From contig NZ_CP157971.1 of assembly GCF_040215725.1 (NCBI RefSeq), positions 62,001 to 126,000 of the forward strand: 64,000 bases of DNA, in the 5' to 3' direction. Shown piece after piece: positions 1 to 9,953 of the stretch. How positions within the stretch are numbered: position 1 is the stretch's first letter; each line of letters starts with the position of its first letter. The translations under genes and the position numbers were made by a program. The DNA is from Rhizobium sp. ZPR4 (GTDB taxonomy: Bacteria > Pseudomonadota > Alphaproteobacteria > Rhizobiales > Rhizobiaceae). Under the pieces are notes generated by a model that was not told where the DNA came from, made no database searches, and saw nothing but the letters and a program-made list of their open reading frames with translations.

Positions 1-1
1 A

Positions 2-1450
2 GATAACAAACTCGCTGCGACGACAATTGACCAAGAGGCGTTCGCGCAAGGCACGTCGCTCCGCGTCTATCGCGGACATGAGGTTCTGGCTGCGCCCGAG
101 CCTCTCGCCTGGGGCGGCCACCATTGGACGGTCGTCGCGCTTGAGCCGGCAGCGGAGATATTCGCACCCGCCATGGCGATGATCTGGAAGATCGTCGCAC
201 TCACTGCGGCGACGGCCCTCGTCACGTTATTGGTTGCCGTTGTGGCGTCGCGATCGATCTCCCGGCCCATTACACGGCTGGTGTCGTCGATGAAGCTGCT
301 TGCCTCCGGCGATTCGAGCGGCGACGTGGAAGGCGTCGGCCGGCATGACGAGATCGGCGACATGTCTCGGGCGGTGCTCGTCTTTCGGGAGAATGCAATT
401 GCGAGGGTGGCTGCGGAGACGGACGCCAAAAGAAGCGGAGAAACGGCGGAACGGGAACGCCGGGCAGTGGAGACGGAGCGCGTCGAACGCCTCAGCGTTC
501 AGGCGGGCGTTGTCGCCCAAATCGGCAGCAGCCTGTCCGCGCTCGCTGACGGCATTCTTTGCCGACCAATTGATGCCGCGTTTCCGGAAGACTACCGTCA
601 ACTAAAGGACGACTTCAACATTGCCCTGGCGCAGCTGAGAAGCACGATCTGCACGGTGATCGGGCAAGTGAACTCGATTACAGCAATTGTCGGCGAGATG
701 AGCAATTCGACGGATGTGCTGGCGAAGCGCACCGAGCATCAGGCTGTCGTGCTTGATGGCGCGGTTCAGACGATGAACGCCATTTCGAGCGGTGTGAGTC
801 TCACAGCAAACGCTGCAAGCGCGGCCGACGCTTTGGTGTCCGAGGCCCATTCCGTGGCCGCATCTTCGGACGAGATTGTTTCGCAAGCCGTCGCCGGCAT
901 GGCCAAGATTGAAGATTCGTCCTTTCAGATCGCCACCATCGTCAATGTCATCAACGACATCGCGCACCAGACAAACCTTTTGGCCTTGAATGCGGGCGTC
1001 GAGGCTGCCCGGGCCGGGGAGGCTGGTAAGGGGTTTGCCGTCGTTGCCTCCGAAGTGCGAGCGCTTGCCCAGCGTTCGGCAGACGCTGCGAAAGAGATCA
1101 AGGAACTGATTGACGTGTCATCGCAGCGCGTCGCGCGAGGCATGGAGCTCGTCGGTTCTACCAGCGAACTCTTGAAGCAGATCGCCGGGCATATCGATCG
1201 GATCAGGGACGTCGTTTCCAATATCGCGTCCACGGCCGCCAACCAGGCGCGGCACCTCGGGGAATTCAAGTCGACGATCCGGGAGATCGATCTATCGACC
1301 CAACAGACGGCGGCCATGGCCGAAGAGTCCAAGGCTGCCTGCATGTCGTTGGAGGATGAAGCTGCCCATTTGCTGCATCTCATCAGCAAGTTTGAACTGG
1401 GCGAACACGCACCGGCTACCAAGGAGCACTCTCGTGTCCTGGTCGCATAG
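2..1450 (+). CDS. Methyl-accepting chemotaxis protein, 5' end cut by window
   Basis: This is a membrane chemoreceptor that passes ligand signals to CheA/CheW. The reading frame is open from base 2, so the start lies outside the window; the Met at 173 is internal because good coding sequence precedes it. The visible 482 residues show the end of a periplasmic domain, a membrane helix (about residues 60-80, [15 protein letters not shown]), a HAMP domain starting at ISRPITRL, a second HAMP-like linker, and the signalling hairpin with the invariant [19 protein letters not shown]. There is no C-terminal CheR-binding pentapeptide (it ends SRVLVA). It lies 97 bp upstream of ocd, so sensing of arginine-type amino acids is possible, but the ligand is unknown. 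Confidence 0.93.
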   Translation, partial: DNKLAATTIDQEAFAQGTSLRVYRGHEVLAAPEPLAWGGHHWTVVALEPAAEIFAPAMAMIWKIVALTAATALVTLLVAVVASRSISRPITRLVSSMKLLASGDSSGDVEGVGRHDEIGDMSRAVLVFRENAIARVAAETDAKRSGETAERERRAVETERVERLSVQAGVVAQIGSSLSALADGILCRPIDAAFPEDYRQLKDDFNIALAQLRSTICTVIGQVNSITAIVGEMSNSTDVLAKRTEHQAVVLDGAVQTMNAISSGVSLTANAASAADALVSEAHSVAASSDEIVSQAVAGMAKIEDSSFQIATIVNVINDIAHQTNLLALNAGVEAARAGEAGKGFAVVASEVRALAQRSADAAKEIKELIDVSSQRVARGMELVGSTSELLKQIAGHIDRIRDVVSNIASTAANQARHLGEFKSTIREIDLSTQQTAAMAEESKAACMSLEDEAAHLLHLISKFELGEHAPATKEHSRVLVA

Positions 1451-1547
1451 CTCCCCCCCGAGATTCTTAGCGCGGCAGTCGACCAAAGGCTGCCGCTAGT
1501 CTCATACGCCGACATTATGTCGGCCGCGAATAAGGAACTATTGAAAT

Positions 1548-2621
1548 ATGCAAGAAAAACTGAATGTCGTCCCCTTCGTGAGCGTCGACCATATGATGAA
1601 GCTGGTGCTCGCCACCGGCGTGGAACGCTTTCTCATCGAGCTTGCCGCCTACATCGAAGAAGACTTCCGGCGCTGGGAGTGCTTCGACAAAACGCCGCGC
1701 GTCGCCTCGCACAGCTCGGACGGGGTCATCGAGTTGATGCCGACCAGCGACGGCGAGACCTACGGTTTCAAATACGTCAACGGCCATCCGAAGAACACGC
1801 GCTCCGGCCGCCAGACGGTGACGGCCTTCGGTGTGCTCGCAGATGTTGGCAATGGTTATCCGATGCTGCTGACCGAAATGACGATCCTCACGGCGCTACG
1901 GACCGCGGCGATGTCGGCGGTCGCCGCAAAGTACCTTGCGCCGAAGGGCGCGCGCACCGTGGCGATGATTGGTAACGGCGCCCAGTCGGAATTCCAGGCG
2001 ATCGCCTTCAAGGCGATCCTCGGCATCGACAAGCTGCGTCTTTACGATATCGATCCGTCCGCCACGGACCGATGCCAGAAGAACCTTGCCGGCATGGGCT
2101 TTGAGATCAAGACCTGCTCCTCCTCACAGGAGGCAGTGGAGGAGGCTGAAATCGTCACCACGGTCACGGCCGACAAGCAGAATGCCACGATCCTCACCGA
2201 CAACATGGTCGGTCCCGGCGTTCACATCAACGCCGTTGGCGGTGACTGCCCTGGCAAGACGGAGCTCCACCGCGACATCCTGCTGCGCTCCGACATTTTC
2301 GTCGAGTATCCGCCCCAGACGCGCATCGAAGGCGAGATCCAGCAACTCGATCCGGATCATCCGGTGATCGAGCTCTGGCAGGTCATCGCGGGTCATGCCA
2401 CCGGTCGTTCCGGTGAACGCCAGATCACCCTGTTCGATTCCGTCGGGTTTGCCATCGAAGACTTCTCGGCCCTTCGCTACGTCCGCGATCGGCTGAAGGA
2501 TACAGGCCTCTATGATGAGCTGGACCTGCTCGCCGATCCCGACGAACCGCGCGATCTCTTCGGCATGATCCTGCGTGCCGCCAAGCACACTCCCGTCGCT
2601 GCCAAGGTTGGAGCACTCTGA
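1548..2621 (+). CDS. ocd: Ornithine cyclodeaminase
   Basis: The enzyme converts L-ornithine to L-proline and ammonia with a tightly bound NAD, in the cytoplasm. At 357 residues it has the family's usual length. It shows the nucleotide-binding GNGAQSEFQ around residue 142 and the segment AVGGDCPGKTEL, whose Asp is the catalytic residue that separates true cyclodeaminases from related alanine dehydrogenases and mu-crystallins. The ATG at 1548 is preceded by AAGGAA. Its stop overlaps the ATG of ctlX (ATGA at 2621), so the two are translationally coupled. Together with the next two genes it can drain citrulline and arginine derivatives into proline. Confidence 0.93.
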   Translation: MQEKLNVVPFVSVDHMMKLVLATGVERFLIELAAYIEEDFRRWECFDKTPRVASHSSDGVIELMPTSDGETYGFKYVNGHPKNTRSGRQTVTAFGVLADVGNGYPMLLTEMTILTALRTAAMSAVAAKYLAPKGARTVAMIGNGAQSEFQAIAFKAILGIDKLRLYDIDPSATDRCQKNLAGMGFEIKTCSSSQEAVEEAEIVTTVTADKQNATILTDNMVGPGVHINAVGGDCPGKTELHRDILLRSDIFVEYPPQTRIEGEIQQLDPDHPVIELWQVIAGHATGRSGERQITLFDSVGFAIEDFSALRYVRDRLKDTGLYDELDLLADPDEPRDLFGMILRAAKHTPVAAKVGAL

Positions 2622-3583
2622 TGACCAGATCGTCCGTACAAGCGCCGAAGTCAGTGGTGATGATCCGGCCGCATCATTTTACGCCGAACCCGATGACTGC
2701 CGCCGACAATGCGTTCCAGTCGAATGACAGCAAACGCTCTGCCGCGGCGATCGCGAACAAGGCCTTTGACGAGGTTACGCGGATGGCCGAAGGTCTCGCC
2801 GACACCGGCGTCACCGTCCATGTCTTCGAGGACGAGACCGTCTCAACGCCGGACTCCGTCTTTCCAAACAACTGGTTCTCGACCCATTCCGGCGGGCACG
2901 TCGCCATCTACCCGATGTACTCGGCCAATCGGCAAAAGGAGCGCCGCAGCGACGTCATCGAGATGCTGAAGAATGAGTACCGGGTCCAGGACGTCATCGA
3001 CTACTCAGGGCTCGAGAAGGACAATGTCTATCTCGAGGGCACCGGGGCGATGGTACTCGACCACATCGGCCGGGTTGCCTATGCGGTGCGTTCGAACCGC
3101 ACCAACGAAGTCGCGCTCGAGCGGTTCTGCACGCACTTCAACTTCGAGCCGATGGTCTTCGATGCCGTGGATCGCAGCGGCAAGCCGATCTACCACACCA
3201 ATGTGCTGATGTGCATCGGCACGGATTTTGCGCTGCTGGGGACGCAGATGATCCCCGATGCTTCCCGCCGGCAGGAGATCGTCACCAGGCTCGAAGAGAC
3301 CGGCCGCCAGGTCATCGAGCTGTCGATTGGGCAGATTGAGAACTTCGCTGGCAATGCCATCGAGCTCGAAGGCAGGGAAGGCCGTGTCCTTGTGCTGTCG
3401 GCCCGCGCCCACACGAGCCTGGATCAGGAGCAGATCGCGACGGTCGAGCGCTCCGCGAAGCTGTCGCCGTTCAACGTATCGACGATCGAACTCGCCGGCG
3501 GCTCGGTGCGCTGCATGCTCGCTGGCATTCACCTGTCGCGACGCACAGCGCTGACGGAACACCTGCAATTCGCGGCCGCATGA
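2621..3583 (+). CDS. ctlX: Pentein-fold citrulline hydrolase, CtlX family
   Basis: This is a guanidino/ureido-modifying (pentein) hydrolase of the CtlX type, thought to hydrolyse citrulline to ornithine. It would thus supply the substrate of the upstream ornithine cyclodeaminase. The 320 residues show the pentein marks: DSVFPNNWFSTH near residue 86, EGTGAMVLDH near 139, the His of YHTNVLMCIG, and the catalytic Cys in GSVRCMLAGIHLSR close to the C-terminus. The start overlaps the ocd stop by 1 bp. An arginine deiminase-like activity is the main alternative. Confidence 0.85.
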   Translation: MTRSSVQAPKSVVMIRPHHFTPNPMTAADNAFQSNDSKRSAAAIANKAFDEVTRMAEGLADTGVTVHVFEDETVSTPDSVFPNNWFSTHSGGHVAIYPMYSANRQKERRSDVIEMLKNEYRVQDVIDYSGLEKDNVYLEGTGAMVLDHIGRVAYAVRSNRTNEVALERFCTHFNFEPMVFDAVDRSGKPIYHTNVLMCIGTDFALLGTQMIPDASRRQEIVTRLEETGRQVIELSIGQIENFAGNAIELEGREGRVLVLSARAHTSLDQEQIATVERSAKLSPFNVSTIELAGGSVRCMLAGIHLSRRTALTEHLQFAAA

Positions 3584-3620
3584 GCGTCGCCCAGACAATC
3601 GAACTAAAGGATAACCAATC

Positions 3621-4445
3621 ATGTCGCAGACCCGATCCGTTTATGAGTTCAACTCCGCCATCGTCCGTGAGCCGTGCACTTCGGTGGTCAACGGCCTGCG
3701 TGCCGATGACCGCGGCGGTCCGACCTACGAAGGTATCAAGGTCGAGCACGACGCCTATATTGCAGCCATGCGCGATGCAGGGGTCGAGGTGACCGTCCTG
3801 CCGCCGCTCGAAGCCTTCCCGGACTCGATCTTTGTCGAAGATCCGGCGCTGGTGTTTACCAACGGCGCCATATTGCTTCGCCCTGGCACCCCGAGCCGGG
3901 TCAACGAAACGGCGGAAATCGCGCCGGTCCTGCGCGAGAAGTTCGAGACTGTGCTTGAACTGCCCGCGCCCGGTCAGGCGGATGGCGGCGATATCATGTA
4001 TACGCCGAACGGCGTGCTGATTGGCCTCTCTGCTCGCACCGACAAGATTGGCGCCGAGGCTCTGGTTGCCTGCATCGAAAAGCTTGGTGGAAAGGCCCGA
4101 ATTGCCGAAACCCCAAAAGGGGTACTGCACTTCAAGACGGCTTCCTCACTGCTCGACGATGAAACCGTGATCGCAACTGCCGCACTTGCCGATGCTGCCG
4201 TGTTCGAGGGTTTCCGCAAGATCGTCGTACCGGCAGGGGAAGAACCAGCGGCCAACGTGCTGCGTGTCAACGACGTCGTCTTCGCCAGCGCCTACTATCC
4301 GCGCACGCTCGAAATCCTCGACAGCCACGGCTACAAGGTCGTGCCACTGAAGACCGCCGAGATTGAAAAGATCGACGCAGGCCTCTCGTGTATGTCGCTG
4401 CGGTGGTATCGTCAGGGTGTGCGTTCCGGCAACCATGTTATTTGA
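3621..4445 (+). CDS. ddaH: Dimethylarginine dimethylaminohydrolase (DDAH) family, with altered C-terminal tail
   Basis: A pentein-fold hydrolase that converts N-methylated arginines (or arginine) to citrulline plus amine, feeding ctlX and ocd just upstream. Visible motifs are FPDSIFVEDPALVF (substrate pocket), ADGGDIMYTPNGVLIGLS, the His of LHFKTASSLL and the catalytic Cys in GLSCMSLRW. The gene follows ctlX by 37 bp with AAGGATAA as ribosome site. The catalytic core is complete at LRW, where relatives usually end or nearly end; the 12 further residues (YRQGVRSGNHVI) do not look like family sequence. They may be read from DNA brought in at the left boundary of the decayed transposon that follows. 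Confidence 0.88.
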   Translation: MSQTRSVYEFNSAIVREPCTSVVNGLRADDRGGPTYEGIKVEHDAYIAAMRDAGVEVTVLPPLEAFPDSIFVEDPALVFTNGAILLRPGTPSRVNETAEIAPVLREKFETVLELPAPGQADGGDIMYTPNGVLIGLSARTDKIGAEALVACIEKLGGKARIAETPKGVLHFKTASSLLDDETVIATAALADAAVFEGFRKIVVPAGEEPAANVLRVNDVVFASAYYPRTLEILDSHGYKVVPLKTAEIEKIDAGLSCMSLRWYRQGVRSGNHVI

Positions 4446-4819
4446 TCGAGGGATAACTCCTCAGTCAAATACGATGTAAACACCGCTCCCCAGCTCCTCC
4501 CAAGGCGCAACGCGTTGTCTACCGTCGAGCAGGTCTTGACGGTAGACGCCTGTCCTCCCAATGCCCGACGCGCGATCGCCAGCGTAGAATGGCGAATCTC
4601 CCATGCCCTGGACGGCGGGCCCTGCCTCGTTCATTGCTCCCTGTCCGGCGCGGGCACCGTGACAGTGCATTTCCGGTCTTTCCCCGTCTGCCTGGCTTTC
4701 TCTAGTCACCCCGGAATCTCCCCACCGCCGGCATCATAGAACTGGCCGCCCAATTTAATTTTCCTTGCCACAAGGGATCCTCTTTCGGACACGCATACAT
4801 AGATAGCGAGATATAGGAT
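4446..4819. other. Gap between ddaH and the transposase: scar DNA and a possible coding remnant
   Basis: No intact gene is seen. The minus strand is open from 4709 to 4461 for 82 codons, ending GSGVYIVFD, and reads like the end of a real protein, but I do not recognise it. No left inverted repeat matching the right end of the Tn3-type element was found and no resolvase gene is present, so the left part of the transposon has probably been lost here. The bases just before 4820 are AT-rich (CATACATAGATAGCGAGATATAG) and could be remains of a resolution site or the transposase promoter. Confidence 0.4.
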
Positions 4820-7700
4820 ATGCCGAGGCGAATTGTCTTGACGGCGCGCCAGCGGTCGTCCCTGCTTGACCTGCCAACCCACGAAGCCTCTCTGCTCAAG
4901 CACTATACCTTGGCGGATGACGATATCGAACATATCCGCACCCGGCGCAAAGCCCGCAATCGCCTGGGCTTTGCGCTGCAACTGTGCGCATTTCGGTACC
5001 CAGGCCGGTTTTTGACGGCAGACGACACTATTCCCGCAGAAATGGTGAAGTTCATCGCGGCACAGCTTGGCATGCAAATAGACGATCTCGACGGCTATGC
5101 CATCCGCGAAGAGACCCGGCGCGAGCATCTTTTGGAGCTCCGTACCATCTATGGCTACAGGAGTTTCACAGGCCGCGTTGCAGGAGAATTGCGGGATTGG
5201 CTTCATGGCCAGGCCGAAGATGCCCGCTCCAATGAGGATCTTGCTCAGCGCTTCATCGAACAATGCCGCCGGATTAAGATTATCCTGCCGGGCGTTTCGA
5301 CAATCGAACGGTTATGCGCCGACGCTCTGGTCGCGGCCGAACGGCGGGTCGAGACGCGGATTGTCGAGCGGCTCGATACAACGATGCGGGCCCGACTTGA
5401 CGAACTGCTGATCGAAACGGTCGAAGGTCATGTTAGCCGTTTCGTTTGGATCCGCAAATTTGAGATCGGTAACAATTCGGCCGACGCCAACAACCTGCTC
5501 GACAGGCTTGAATTTCTGCAAAAGCTTGACCTTGATGCCCAAGTGCTGGCCGGAACGCCACCCCATCGTATCAGTCGTCTTCGCCGGCAGGGTGAACGTT
5601 ACTTCACCGACGGCTTGCTCGACGTTAGCACCGACCGGCGCTTGGCTATTCTAGCCGTCTGTGTCGTAGAATGGAGGGCCGCCATCGCCGATACGCTCGT
5701 GGAGACCCATGACCGGATCGTCGGCAAGACATGGCGGGAGGCGAAGAGACTTTGTGATGGCCAGGCAGCGGATGCCAAGGCTGCCGTCACGAATACATTG
5801 CGGGCCTTTTCCCGTCTCGGCTCCGCGGTGCTTGAAGCGCATAACGATGGCAGGTCTCTGGAAACGGCAATCACCATATCACCCGGCTGGTCCGAACTGG
5901 AAAAGCTTGTCGCCACCGCAGCCCAACTCACCGACACAATGGCCGCCGATCCGCTCTCCCATGTCGCGCAGGGCTATAATCGGTTCCGCCGTTATGCGCC
6001 GCGCATGTTGCGGTGCCTGGAGATTCGAGCCACTCCTGTGGCCGAACCCCTCATGACGGCAGCGGCGTTGATTCGAAACGGGCTGGACTGTCCGTCACTG
6101 CCCACGGATTTTCTCCGACCAACTTCCAAATGGAGCCGCCATCTCAACACGGCGCGCAAGGACCGCCGACTATGGGAAGTAGCGGTGCTGTTTCATCTGA
6201 GGGATGCCTTTCGTTCGGCGGACATCTGGCTCCACTCTTCTCGCCGCTATGCCGATCTGAGAGAGACGCTGGTGCCTTTAACTGCCGCAAAGGCTACGGC
6301 GAGACTGGCCATCCCCTTTGAGCCCGAAACTTGGCTCGCCGATCGAAAAGCTCGTATGGCCGAGGGGCTGAAGCGGCTCGCCAAGGCCGTTCGAACCGGC
6401 ACAATCCCGAAGGGCAGCATCGAAGATGGCACCTTGCGGATCGAGCGCTTGGCCGCAGCAGTGCCTCAAGATGTCGACGAACTGATCCTCGACCTCAACG
6501 GGCGCATTCCCGAGGTCCGGATCACCGATATCCTTCTTGAAGTTGACGCGGCAACTGGCTTCGGCGACGCCTTCACTCACTTGCGGACCGGAGCGCCCTG
6601 TAACGACAGGATAGGCCTGCTGAACGTGCTGCTCGCCGAAGGACTCAATCTCGGACTGAGAAAGATGGCGGAAACCTCGAACACCCATGATTACTGGCAA
6701 TTGTCGCGCCTGTCGCGCTGGCACGTTGAAAGCGACGCCATCAATCAAGCCTTGGCCATCGTCGTCGCTGCCCAGGGGGGATTGCCCATGTCCCAATTCT
6801 GGGGGCTGGGTGAAACTGCCTCCAGCGATGGCCAGTTTTTTCCGGCTGCACGGCAAGGCCATGAATCTCTTTAACGCCAAATATGGTCCCGAGCCCGGCT
6901 TGAAAGCCTACACGCATCTGTCCGATCAGTATGCCCCGTTCGCCACCCAGCTCATTCCCGCGACGGTCAGCGAAGCACCTTATATCCTCGACGGTCTGCT
7001 CATGAACGAAGCCGGGCAACGCATTCGCGAGCAATATGCGGATACCGGCGGCTTCACCGATCATGTCTTCGCAGCTGCCTCAATCCTGGGATACCAATTC
7101 ATCCCTCACATCCGAGATCTGCCGTCCAAACGTTTCTATGTATTCAATCCAGCAGGCACACCGCAGGAACTGCGCGGGCTCGTCGGCGGGAAAATCCGCG
7201 AAGATACCATTCTTCAGAACTGGCCCGATATCTTGCGCAGCGCCGCCACCATGGTTGCCGGCATCGTGCCGCCAAGCCAACTCCTGCGCAAATTTGCCTC
7301 ATATCCGCGACAACATGATCTGGCGCTGGCGCTTCGGGAAGTCGGCCGGATCGAACGCACGCTCTTCATCATCGAGTGGATCCTCGATATCGACATGCAA
7401 CGGCGCGCCCGCATTGGCCTCAACAAAGGCGAGGCACATCATGCCCTCAAAAATGCCCTGCGCATTGGGCGCCAGGGTGAAATCCGCGACCGGACTGCCG
7501 AGGGGCAGCACTATCGCATGGCTGGACTCAATCTGCTCGCCGCAATTGTCATCTACTGGAATAGCGTTCATCTCGGTCATGCCATCGTCAGTCGCCAAAA
7601 AGCAGGTCTCGATGTGCCTCAGGAGCTTCTTGCACACATCTCTCCACTCGGATGGGCTCACATCCTGTTCGCAGGCGAATACAGATGGCCGAAACCGTAG
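4820..7700 (+). pseudogene. tnpA: Tn3-family transposase TnpA, split by a frameshift
   Basis: Replicative DDE transposase of the Tn3 family. The first frame runs 4820-6874 and the second continues to 7700. They join exactly at a run of six T (6836-6841), inside the conserved SSDGQFF motif. Removing one T gives a protein of about 960 residues, the family's normal size. The N-terminal DNA-binding part (PRRIVLTARQRSSLLDLPT) is intact. All three catalytic acids seem kept: Asp in LLEVDAATGF, Asp in SSDGQFF, Glu in NKGEAHHALKNAL. The last lies beyond the frameshift, so the first-frame product is dead. The C-terminus (FAGEYRWPKP) lies at the inverted repeat. Slippage on the T run could restore some full protein, but decay is the simpler reading. 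Confidence 0.9.
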
Positions 7701-7708
7701 GATGGCTC

Positions 7709-7746
7709 GCTAACGTACGATTCCGCCCCCAGCCGGAACCGACCCC
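7709..7746 (+). repeat. Right terminal inverted repeat of the Tn3-family element
   Basis: A 38-bp stretch directly after tnpA. Read inward from the right it begins GGGGTCGGTTCCGG and ends CGTACGTTAGC. The outer GGGG and inner ACGTTAGC-type ends are typical for Tn3-family termini, and the GGGGGCGGAATC core resembles Tn5393/Tn163-type ends. No partner copy was found on the left, so the element is one-ended in this window. The 5 bp outside it (AGAAT, 7747-7751) would be the target duplication if the left end survived. Confidence 0.72.
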
Positions 7747-8021
7747 AGAATCAGCGCGATACCCTACTTCTTCGAAAGACGGGTCAGCAGTTGCCTGGCA
7801 GCCCTTGGCGCTGCCGCGGTTCTGAACAATATCGCCGATCACGTCCCAAGCTGCCATGTAGAGGCGAGGTGCTTTAGGGGAGGGTGAAGTCTCATGCAGG
7901 ATGAACATCTGTTCCGTAAACGGCGATTGCTGCGCAGGCATGCAAGGGTGAGACTTCATTTATTGGATTTTTAAGTAAATAAAGCCAAACTCCCAATAAT
8001 TAGAGTTGGGGAGCCAGGGCT
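7747..8021. other. Intergenic region between transposon end and chemoreceptor gene
   Basis: No supported gene. A minus-strand frame open from about 7959 into the transposon end (MFILHETSPSPKAPRLYMAAW...) could be a gene remnant cut by the insertion, but I do not recognise it. The last 60 bp are AT-rich (TTATTGGATTTTTAAGTAAATAAAG) and probably carry the promoter of the following chemoreceptor. Confidence 0.4.
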
Positions 8022-9854
8022 GTGTCAGTTTTTCGCAATACGAGTATTCGCACCAAGATTTTGACGATGATCTTCTTCGTCAGCATGCTGTCCGGCGTAA
8101 GCTTGACCTACACATCGCTGCGGTTTGCGGCTGCTGACGAGGCATATAAGCATTTTATCGGGTCTGCATCGAAAGCCAATACAGACATCGTGGCCGCAAC
8201 GCGACACCTACAGTCTGTCGCCTATCGCGCCTATCAGGTCACCGCTTATGCACCTGATGCCAAGGATTTCGACGATGTTGCCGGCAGTTACGACAAGAAC
8301 GCGACGCGGATGTTCGACCGCTTCGCTGACGCAGTCGCGGCTTATCCGGAGGGCAAAGTCGAAATCGATGCCTTCGTTGCCGACGCTAAGGCCATCAAAG
8401 CTTTGCTTGACAAAGCAATGGTCGCGGCAAAGGCCAACCGGGATATGAACGCTTTGGCGGTGTTGGGTGCGGTCGATCCAAAAATCGATGACTTGTCGAC
8501 GCGGCTCCGTGAATGGAACGAGAACATGGAGGCGCGTGTCTCCGGCGGCGTTGCCGACCTGTCCGCGCAAAACATCAACTCAATCGTCGGCAGTGGTGCG
8601 GTGCTGGCCTTTGCGATCATCGCAGCCATTTTCGGATCGATGGCGCTGGCGTCGGTAGCTATCGTTGCTCCGATCCAGCGCTTGCGTCAAAAGATGATGC
8701 GCTTGGCTGAAGGCGATCTCACAGTTGCGATCGATGAAACGGCTCGCGGTGACGAAATCGGCAGTATGGCGAAGAGTGTCGAGGTCTTCCAGGATAACGC
8801 TCGTCAGCGAGTAGCCCTGGAAGCGTCAGCTCGGCAGAAGGATCAGGAACTGGAGACGAGCCGCCGCTCGGTTGATGCGGAGAAGGCCGCGCATGCCCGT
8901 GATGTTGAAACCGCGGTTTCGACGTTGGCGGGTGCGCTGGGAAGACTGGCAGACGGCGATCTCAGTAACCGCATCGAATTGCCTTTCGGGGCCGGCCTCG
9001 ATCGTGTGAGGCTGGATTTCAACGCCGCGGTGGACAAGCTTGAAAATACATTGCGCGCTGTTGGGGCAAATGCCCGTTCCATCGAAGCAAGTGCCATTGA
9101 AATTCGCGGTGCTGCGGATGAGCTTGCCCAACGGACCGAGCAGCAAGCCGCTTCGGTCGAGGAAACTGCGGCCGCGTTGGAAGAGATCACCACCGCAACT
9201 CGTGATGCTACGACCAGAGCCGAAGAAGCAGAGGGACTGGTGCGGCAGGCCCGTGAATCGGCGCAGGCTTCAGGTTCGATCGTCCAGCGAACGGTCGGAG
9301 CCATGAAAGCCATCGAAACCTCCTCGGTCGAGATCGGCAGTATCATTGGCGTCATCGACGAAATCGCTTTTCAGACCAACCTCCTTGCGCTCAACGCTGG
9401 CGTCGAGGCGGCTCGCGCCGGCGAGGCAGGCAAGGGATTTGCGGTCGTAGCGCAAGAGGTGCGAGAACTCGCACAACGATCGGCACAGGCGGCGCGAGAG
9501 ATCAAAGCCCTGATCACCACCTCCAGCGAGCAAGTCCGGTCGGGCGTCGGACTTGTGAGCGAAACCGGAGATGCGCTGCAGGCGATTGTCGCCCGCGTCG
9601 AAGATATCAGCGGACGAGTGCGAGCCATTGCGACCTCGGCGAAAGAACAGCTCGTCGGCCTGCAGGAAATCAACGGTGCGGTAACAACCATTGACCAGAC
9701 AACCCAACGTAATGCCGCCATGGTCGAAGAATCGACCGCGGCAAGCCATGCGCTATCTGGCGACATACAGGCGCTGACCAGTCTTCTCTCGCAGTTCCGC
9801 CTGTCGGATTTCAACGAACGTGACCGTCAAAGCGTCCTGGCTCACGCCGCGTAG
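8022..9854 (+). CDS. Methyl-accepting chemotaxis protein
   Basis: A complete 610-residue chemoreceptor. It has an N-terminal membrane helix (about residues 12-34), a helical periplasmic sensor of about 150 residues, a second membrane helix (about 190-212), HAMP ([18 protein letters not shown]), a second HAMP-like repeat ([18 protein letters not shown]), and the signalling tip [19 protein letters not shown] flanked by methylation helices. The start is GTG at 8022, chosen because GGGGAG lies 8 bp upstream and [13 protein letters not shown] is a typical receptor N-terminus. The first receptor in this window has the same tip and a similar double HAMP, so they belong to one subfamily. The ligand is unknown; the helical sensor might bind small organic acids. 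Confidence 0.95.
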   Translation: MSVFRNTSIRTKILTMIFFVSMLSGVSLTYTSLRFAAADEAYKHFIGSASKANTDIVAATRHLQSVAYRAYQVTAYAPDAKDFDDVAGSYDKNATRMFDRFADAVAAYPEGKVEIDAFVADAKAIKALLDKAMVAAKANRDMNALAVLGAVDPKIDDLSTRLREWNENMEARVSGGVADLSAQNINSIVGSGAVLAFAIIAAIFGSMALASVAIVAPIQRLRQKMMRLAEGDLTVAIDETARGDEIGSMAKSVEVFQDNARQRVALEASARQKDQELETSRRSVDAEKAAHARDVETAVSTLAGALGRLADGDLSNRIELPFGAGLDRVRLDFNAAVDKLENTLRAVGANARSIEASAIEIRGAADELAQRTEQQAASVEETAAALEEITTATRDATTRAEEAEGLVRQARESAQASGSIVQRTVGAMKAIETSSVEIGSIIGVIDEIAFQTNLLALNAGVEAARAGEAGKGFAVVAQEVRELAQRSAQAAREIKALITTSSEQVRSGVGLVSETGDALQAIVARVEDISGRVRAIATSAKEQLVGLQEINGAVTTIDQTTQRNAAMVEESTAASHALSGDIQALTSLLSQFRLSDFNERDRQSVLAHAA

Positions 9855-9877
9855 CGCAGAGGATCATATTGAGGGAA

Positions 9878-9907
9878 GATGACAGCGATCGGGAGATCGC
9901 TGTCATC
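9878..9907 (+). terminator. Strong hairpin between convergent genes
   Basis: A perfect 13-bp inverted repeat (GATGACAGCGATC) with a 4-base loop GGGA, 24 bp after the chemoreceptor stop and ahead of the end of the convergent methyltransferase gene. There is no clear T tract, but position and strength suggest a transcription end for one or both genes. Confidence 0.6.
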
Positions 9908-9953
9908 GCTTCTGAAGCTGAAAGAGCCAACTTCAGTCGGTTGAACTTTTAAG

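Noticed and set aside
4417..4434. GGGTGTGCGTTCCGGC as a possible left inverted repeat of the Tn3 element
   Set aside because: It resembles the outer part of the right repeat (GGGGTCGGTTCCGGC) only with an indel, and the inner part does not match, so I do not call it.
6836..6841. Programmed ribosomal frameshift in the Tn3 transposase
   Set aside because: The needed shift is +1, no downstream pseudoknot was evident, and Tn3 transposases are normally one frame; mutation is simpler.
7747..7751. AGAAT as a 5-bp target-site duplication
   Set aside because: No matching copy sits beside a left end, which appears to be lost.
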